Source: Nectonema munidae
Taxonomy: Eukaryota > Nematomorpha > Nectonematoida > Nectonematidae
Direction: 5' to 3'
NCBI GenBank assembly: GCA_030549495.1
Contig: JAUIRK010000107.1
Span: 1-64,000 of the forward strand
Length of the DNA: 64,000 bases
Position numbers and translations under genes: made by a program. This document shows positions 56,501 to 64,000 of this stretch, piece after piece (within the stretch, counting starts at the first letter, position 1; each line of letters begins with the position of its first letter). The notes below the pieces were generated by a model that was given only the letters and a program-made list of their open reading frames with translations, had not been told where the DNA came from and did no database searches.

Positions 56501-59500
56501 TTGAAAAGATTGTTGAAAAGATGGTATTGAGGAAGGAGATTGTTAAACTTCTAATACGATTAAGTATCAGTAATACAACGTTTTAGAAAATATTAGTGCA
56601 AAATGTGCTTTTGTTGAAAAGATTGTTGAAAAGATGGTATTGAGGAAGGAGATTGTTAAACTTCTAATACGATTAAGTATCAGTAATACAACCTTTTAGA
56701 AAATATTAGTGCAAAATGTGCTTTTGTTGAAAAGATTGTTGAAAAGATGGTATTGAGGAAGGAGATTGTTAAACTTCTAATACGATTAAGTATCAGTAAT
56801 ACAACGTTTTAGAAAATATTAGTGCAAAATGTGCTTTTGTTGAAAAGATTGTTGAAAAGATGGTATTGAGGAAGGAGATTGTTAAACTTCTAACACGATT
56901 AAGTATCAGTAATACAACGTTTTAGAAAATATTAGTGCAAAATGTGCTTTTGTTGAAAAGATTGTTGAAAAGATGGTATTGAGGAAGGAGATTGTTAAAC
57001 TTCTAACACGATTAAGTATCAGTAATACAACGTTTAAAAATATTAGTTCAAAATGTGCTTTTGTATAAAAGATGGTATTGAGGAAGGAGATTGTTAAACT
57101 TCTAACACGATTAAGTATCAGTAATACAACGTTTTAGAAAATATTAGTGCAAAATGTGCTTTTGTATAAAAGATTGTTGAAAAGATGGTATTGAGGAAGG
57201 AGATTGTTAAACTTCTAATACGATTAAGTATCAGTAATACAACGTTTTAGAAAATATTAGTGCAAAATGTGCTTTTGTTGAAAAGATTGTTGAAAAGATG
57301 GTATTGAGGAAGGAGATTGTTAAACTTCTAATACGATTAAGTATCAGTAATACAACGTTTTAGAAAATATTAGTGCAAAATGTGCTTTTGTTGAAAAGAT
57401 TGTTGAAAAGATGGTATTGAGGAAGGAGATTGTTAAACTTCTAATACGATTAAGTATCAGTAATACAACGTTTTAGAAAATATTAGTGCAAAATGTGCTT
57501 TTGTTGAAAAGATTGTTGAAAAGATGGTATTGAGGAAGGAGATTGTTAAACTTCTAATACGATTAAGTATCAGTAATACAACGTTTTAGAAAATATTAGT
57601 GCAAAATGTGCTTTTGTTGAAAAGATTGTTGAAAAGATGGTATTGAGGAAGGAGATTGTTAAACTTCTAATACGATTAAGTATCAGTAATACAACGTTTT
57701 AGAAAATATTAGTGCAAAATGTGCTTTTGTTGAAAAGATTGTTGAAAAGATGGTATTGAGGAAGGAGATTGTTAAACTTCTAATACGATTAAGTATCAGT
57801 AATACAACGTTTTAGAAAATATTAGTGCAAAATGTGCTTTTGTTGAAAAGATTGTTGAAAAGATGGTATTGAGGAAGGAGATTGTTAAACTTCTAATACG
57901 ATTAAGTATCAGTAATACAACGTTTTAGAAAATATTAGTGCAAAATGTGCTTTTGTTGAAAAGATTGTTGAAAAGATGGTATTGAGGAAGGAGATTGTTA
58001 AACTTCTAATACGATTAAGTATCAGTAATACAACGTTTTAGAAAATATTAGTGCAAAATGTGCTTTTGTTGAAAAGATTGTTGAAAAGATGGTATTGAGG
58101 AAGGAGATTGTTAAACTTCTAATACGATTAAGTATCAGTAATACAACGTTTTAGAAAATATTAGTGCAAAATGTGCTTTTGTTGAAAAGATTGTTGAAAA
58201 GATGGTATTGAGGAAGGAGATTGTTAAACTTCTAATACGATTAAGTATCAGTAATACAACGTTTTAGAAAATATTAGTGCAAAATGTGCTTTTGTTGAAA
58301 AGATTGTTGAAAAGATGGTATTGAGGAAGGAGATTGTTAAACTTCTAATACGATTAAGTATCAGTAATACAACGTTTTAGAAAATATTAGTGCAAAATGT
58401 GCTTTTGTTGAAAAGATTGTTGAAAAGATGGTATTGAGGAAGGAGATTGTTAAACTTCTAATACGATTAAGTATCAGTAATACAACGTTTTAGAAAATAT
58501 TAGTGCAAAATGTGCTTTTGTTGAAAAGATTGTTGAAAAGATGGTATTGAGGAAGGAGATTGTTAAACTTCTAATACGATTAAGTATCAGTAATACAACG
58601 TTTTAGAAAATATTAGTGCAAAATGTGCTTTTGTTGAAAAGATTGTTGAAAAGATGGTATTGAGGAAGGAGATTGTTAAACTTCTAATACGATTAAGTAT
58701 CAGTAATACAACGTTTTAGAAAATATTAGTGCAAAATGTGCTTTTGTTGAAAAGATTGTTGAAAAGATGGTATTGAGGAAGGAGATTGTTAAACTTCTAA
58801 TACGATTAAGTATCAGTAATACAACGTTTTAGAAAATATTAGTGCAAAATGTGCTTTTGTTGAAAAGATTGTTGAAAAGATGGTATTGAGGAAGGAGATT
58901 GTTAAACTTCTAATACGATTAAGTATCAGTAATACAACGTTTTAGAAAATATTAGTGCAAAATGTGCTTTTGTTGAAAAGATTGTTGAAAAGATGGTATT
59001 GAGGAAGGAGATTGTTAAACTTCTAATACGATTAAGTATCAGTAATACAACGTTTTAGAAAATATTAGTGCAAAATGTGCTTTTGTTGAAAAGATTGTTG
59101 AAAAGATGGTATTGAGGAAGGAGATTGTTAAACTTCTAATACGATTAAGTATCAGTAATACAACGTTTTAGAAAATATTAGTGCAAAATGTGCTTTTGTT
59201 GAAAAGATTGTTGAAAAGATGGTATTGAGGAAGGAGATTGTTAAACTTCTAATACGATTAAGTATCAGTAATACAACGTTTTAGAAAATATTAGTGCAAA
59301 ATGTGCTTTTGTTGAAAAGATTGTTGAAAAGATGGTATTGAGGAAGGAGATTGTTAAACTTCTAATACGATTAAGTATCAGTAATACAACGTTTTAGAAA
59401 ATATTAGTGCAAAATGTGCTTTTGTTGAAAAGATTGTTGAAAAGATGGTATTGAGGAAGGAGATTGTTAAACTTCTAATACGATTAAGTATCAGTAATAC

Positions 59501-62500
59501 AACGTTTTAGAAAATATTAGTGCAAAATGTGCTTTTGTTGAAAAGATTGTTGAAAAGATGGTATTGAGGAAGGAGATTGTTAAACTTCTAATACGATTAA
59601 GTATCAGTAATACAACGTTTTAGAAAATATTAGTGCAAAATGTGCTTTTGTTGAAAAGATTGTTGAAAAGATGGTATTGAGGAAGGAGATTGTTAAACTT
59701 CTAATACGATTAAGTATCAGTAATACAACGTTTTAGAAAATATTAGTGCAAAATGTGCTTTTGTTGAAAAGATTGTTGAAAAGATGGTATTGAGGAAGGA
59801 GATTGTTAAACTTCTAATACGATTAAGTATCAGTAATACAACGTTTTAGAAAATATTAGTGCAAAATGTGCTTTTGTTGAAAAGATTGTTGAAAAGATGG
59901 TATTGAGGAAGGAGATTGTTAAACTTCTAATACGATTAAGTATCAGTAATACAACGTTTTAGAAAATATTAGTGCAAAATGTGCTTTTGTTGAAAAGATT
60001 GTTGAAAAGATGGTATTGAGGAAGGAGATTGTTAAACTTCTAATACGATTAAGTATCAGTAATACAACGTTTTAGAAAATATTAGTGCAAAATGTGCTTT
60101 TGTTGAAAAGATTGTTGAAAAGATGGTATTGAGGAAGGAGATTGTTAAACTTCTAATACGATTAAGTATCAGTAATACAACGTTTTAGAAAATATTAGTG
60201 CAAAATGTGCTTTTGTTGAAAAGATTGTTGAAAAGATGGTATTGAGGAAGGAGATTGTTAAACTTCTAATACGATTAAGTATCAGTAATACAACGTTTTA
60301 GAAAATATTAGTGCAAAATGTGCTTTTGTTGAAAAGATTGTTGAAAAGATGGTATTGAGGAAGGAGATTGTTAAACTTCTAATACGATTAAGTATCAGTA
60401 ATACAACGTTTTAGAAAATATTAGTGCAAAATGTGCTTTTGTTGAAAAGATTGTTGAAAAGATGGTATTGAGGAAGGAGATTGTTAAACTTCTAATACGA
60501 TTAAGTATCAGTAATACAACGTTTTAGAAAATATTAGTGCAAAATGTGCTTTTGTTGAAAAGATTGTTGAAAAGATGGTATTGAGGAAGGAGATTGTTAA
60601 ACTTCTAATACGATTAAGTATCAGTAATACAACGTTTTAGAAAATATTAGTGCAAAATGTGCTTTTGTTGAAAAGATTGTTGAAAAGATGGTATTGAGGA
60701 AGGAGATTGTTAAACTTCTAATACGATTAAGTATCAGTAATACAACGTTTTAGAAAATATTAGTGCAAAATGTGCTTTTGTTGAAAAGATTGTTGAAAAG
60801 ATGGTATTGAGGAAGGAGATTGTTAAACTTCTAATACGATTAAGTATCAGTAATACAACGTTTTAGAAAATATTAGTGCAAAATGTGCTTTTGTTGAAAA
60901 GATTGTTGAAAAGATGGTATTGAGGAAGGAGATTGTTAAACTTCTAATACGATTAAGTATCAGTAATACAACGTTTTAGAAAATATTAGTGCAAAATGTG
61001 CTTTTGTTGAAAAGATTGTTGAAAAGATGGTATTGAGGAAGGAGATTGTTAAACTTCTAATACGATTAAGTATCAGTAATACAACGTTTTAGAAAATATT
61101 AGTGCAAAATGTGCTTTTGTTGAAAAGATTGTTGAAAAGATGGTATTGAGGAAGGAGATTGTTAAACTTCTAATACGATTAAGTATCAGTAATACAACGT
61201 TTTAGAAAATATTAGTGCAAAATGTGCTTTTGTTGAAAAGATTGTTGAAAAGATGGTATTGAGGAAGGAGATTGTTAAACTTCTAATACGATTAAGTATC
61301 AGTAATACAACGTTTTAGAAAATATTAGTGCAAAATGTGCTTTTGTTGAAAAGATTGTTGAAAAGATGGTATTGAGGAAGGAGATTGTTAAACTTCTAAT
61401 ACGATTAAGTATCAGTAATACAACGTTTTAGAAAATATTAGTGCAAAATGTGCTTTTGTTGAAAAGATTGTTGAAAAGATGGTATTGAGGAAGGAGATTG
61501 TTAAACTTCTAATACGATTAAGTATCAGTAATACAACGTTTTAGAAAATATTAGTGCAAAATGTGCTTTTGTTGAAAAGATTGTTGAAAAGATGGTATTG
61601 AGGAAGGAGATTGTTAAACTTCTAATACGATTAAGTATCAGTAATACAACGTTTTAGAAAATATTAGTGCAAAATGTGCTTTTGTTGAAAAGATTGTTGA
61701 AAAGATGGTATTGAGGAAGGAGATTGTTAAACTTCTAATACGATTAAGTATCAGTAATACAACGTTTTAGAAAATATTAGTGCAAAATGTGCTTTTGTTG
61801 AAAAGATTGTTGAAAAGATGGTATTGAGGAAGGAGATTGTTAAACTTCTAATACGATTAAGTATCAGTAATACAACGTTTTAGAAAATATTAGTGCAAAA
61901 TGTGCTTTTGTTGAAAAGATTGTTGAAAAGATGGTATTGAGGAAGGAGATTGTTAAACTTCTAATACGATTAAGTATCAGTAATACAACGTTTTAGAAAA
62001 TATTAGTGCAAAATGTGCTTTTGTTGAAAAGATTGTTGAAAAGATGGTATTGAGGAAGGAGATTGTTAAACTTCTAATACGATTAAGTATCAGTAATACA
62101 ACGTTTTAGAAAATATTAGTGCAAAATGTGCTTTTGTTGAAAAGATTGTTGAAAAGATGGTATTGAGGAAGGAGATTGTTAAACTTCTAATACGATTAAG
62201 TATCAGTAATACAACGTTTTAGAAAATATTAGTGCAAAATGTGCTTTTGTTGAAAAGATTGTTGAAAAGATGGTATTGAGGAAGGAGATTGTTAAACTTC
62301 TAATACGATTAAGTATCAGTAATACAACGTTTTAGAAAATATTAGTGCAAAATGTGCTTTTGTTGAAAAGATTGTTGAAAAGATGGTATTGAGGAAGGAG
62401 ATTGTTAAACTTCTAATACGATTAAGTATCAGTAATACAACGTTTTAGAAAATATTAGTGCAAAATGTGCTTTTGTTGAAAAGATTGTTGAAAAGATGGT

Positions 62501-64000
62501 ATTGAGGAAGGAGATTGTTAAACTTCTAATACGATTAAGTATCAGTAATACAACGTTTTAGAAAATATTAGTGCAAAATGTGCTTTTGTTGAAAAGATTG
62601 TTGAAAAGATGGTATTGAGGAAGGAGATTGTTAAACTTCTAATACGATTAAGTATCAGTAATACAACGTTTTAGAAAATATTAGTGCAAAATGTGCTTTT
62701 GTTGAAAAGATTGTTGAAAAGATGGTATTGAGGAAGGAGATTGTTAAACTTCTAATACGATTAAGTATCAGTAATACAACGTTTTAGAAAATATTAGTGC
62801 AAAATGTGCTTTTGTTGAAAAGATTGTTGAAAAGATGGTATTGAGGAAGGAGATTGTTAAACTTCTAATACGATTAAGTATCAGTAATACAACGTTTTAG
62901 AAAATATTAGTGCAAAATGTGCTTTTGTTGAAAAGATTGTTGAAAAGATGGTATTGAGGAAGGAGATTGTTAAACTTCTAATACGATTAAGTATCAGTAA
63001 TACAACGTTTTAGAAAATATTAGTGCAAAATGTGCTTTTGTTGAAAAGATTGTTGAAAAGATGGTATTGAGGAAGGAGATTGTTAAACTTCTAATACGAT
63101 TAAGTATCAGTAATACAACGTTTTAGAAAATATTAGTGCAAAATGTGCTTTTGTTGAAAAGATTGTTGAAAAGATGGTATTGAGGAAGGAGATTGTTAAA
63201 CTTCTAATACGATTAAGTATCAGTAATACAACGTTTTAGAAAATATTAGTGCAAAATGTGCTTTTGTTGAAAAGATTGTTGAAAAGATGGTATTGAGGAA
63301 GGAGATTGTTAAACTTCTAATACGATTAAGTATCAGTAATACAACGTTTTAGAAAATATTAGTGCAAAATGTGCTTTTGTTGAAAAGATTGTTGAAAAGA
63401 TGGTATTGAGGAAGGAGATTGTTAAACTTCTAATACGATTAAGTATCAGTAATACAACGTTTTAGAAAATATTAGTGCAAAATGTGCTTTTGTTGAAAAG
63501 ATTGTTGAAAAGATGGTATTGAGGAAGGAGATTGTTAAACTTCTAATACGATTAAGTATCAGTAATACAACGTTTTAGAAAATATTAGTGCAAAATGTGC
63601 TTTTGTTGAAAAGATTGTTGAAAAGATGGTATTGAGGAAGGAGATTGTTAAACTTCTAATACGATTAAGTATCAGTAATACAACGTTTTAGAAAATATTA
63701 GTGCAAAATGTGCTTTTGTTGAAAAGATTGTTGAAAAGATGGTATTGAGGAAGGAGATTGTTAAACTTCTAATACGATTAAGTATCAGTAATACAACGTT
63801 TTAGAAAATATTAGTGCAAAATGTGCTTTTGTTGAAAAGATTGTTGAAAAGATGGTATTGAGGAAGGAGATTGTTAAACTTCTAATACGATTAAGTATCA
63901 GTAATACAACGTTTTAGAAAATATTAGTGCAAAATGTGCTTTTGTTGAAAAGATTGTTGAAAAGATGGTATTGAGGAAGGAGATTGTTAAACTTCTAATA
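53538..64000 (+). repeat. 113-bp satellite array (about 93 units), continues past window
   Basis: Head-to-tail units with a 113-bp period in the homogeneous distal part. Proximal units are variable: 103 bp (first), 111, 101 and 113 bp, with long and short types interspersed up to about 57,170. The long type contains a 12-bp internal duplication (GTTGAAAAGATT GTTGAAAAGATG) that short types lack. Short types have GTATAAAAGATG and often CGTTTAAAAATATT instead of CGTTTTAGAAAATATT. Each long unit holds a 35-codon open frame from ATTAGTGCAAAATG to TAG. Confidence 0.97.

Overview
This is a eukaryotic, almost certainly animal, window. It is very AT-rich (roughly 30% GC by eye), has spliceosomal introns up to about 8 kb, and is full of degenerate transposons of the kinds common in arthropods (piggyBac, hAT, Tc1/mariner-IS630, CR1/jockey/RTE-type LINEs). 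I lean to an AT-rich arthropod, possibly a crustacean such as a copepod. That placement is an inference and is weak. No prokaryotic feature is present.

The window holds one real protein-coding gene, which spans most of it. On the + strand, 19 exons between 5958 and 50888 join into one open frame of 2,004 nt (667 codons plus stop). All introns start with GT and end with AG, and every junction is phase-consistent. The product is a kinesin-2 (kinesin-II) motor subunit closest to KIF3B (Klp68D of flies). It has a complete N-terminal motor (P-loop, SSRSH switch I, DLAGNE switch II, IPYRDS, SLGGN), a neck linker, a coiled-coil stalk and a KIF3B-like tail. It is strikingly divergent at normally invariant places. 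Automated ORF calling would miss it because no exon exceeds 206 nt.

Layout. 1-5700: intergenic DNA with two LINE remnants, an (AACTT)n-tailed fragment and a foldback repeat. 5700-5957: probable promoter/5' UTR. 5958-50888: the kinesin gene. Its introns contain piggyBac remnants (17.3-18.6 and 41.2-42.3 kb, both antisense), a hAT-like remnant (21.8-22.7 kb, antisense), two copies of an uncharacterised repetitive protein family marked by LLPPLHIKLGL (8.1-9.75 and 36.3-36.7 kb, antisense), LINE remnants (26.5-27.65 and 29.7-30.5 kb sense; 37.0-38.0 kb antisense), an IS630/mariner-type transposase relic (38.6-39.3 kb, sense), a tRNA-like SINE head, several non-autonomous inverted-repeat elements, a 21-bp minisatellite (20 copies) and an uninterrupted 3.5-kb (AC)n tract. 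50889-53000: downstream DNA with a probable non-autonomous hAT element carrying a second, nested element. 53000-53600: a GC-rich, coding-like segment of unknown identity. 53538-64000: a satellite array of about 93 units with a 113-bp period, running off the window edge. Its unit carries a 35-codon open frame whose first copy is fused to the end of the GC-rich segment.

How it works together: nothing here is an operon or a defence system. The biology is a ciliary/axonal transport motor gene greatly enlarged by repeats. The most novel items are the divergent motor, the very large pure AC tract inside its intron, the ORF-bearing 113-bp satellite with a visible founder end, and two inverted-repeat elements whose termini are built from short ACCAAAAYGYC-like modules.
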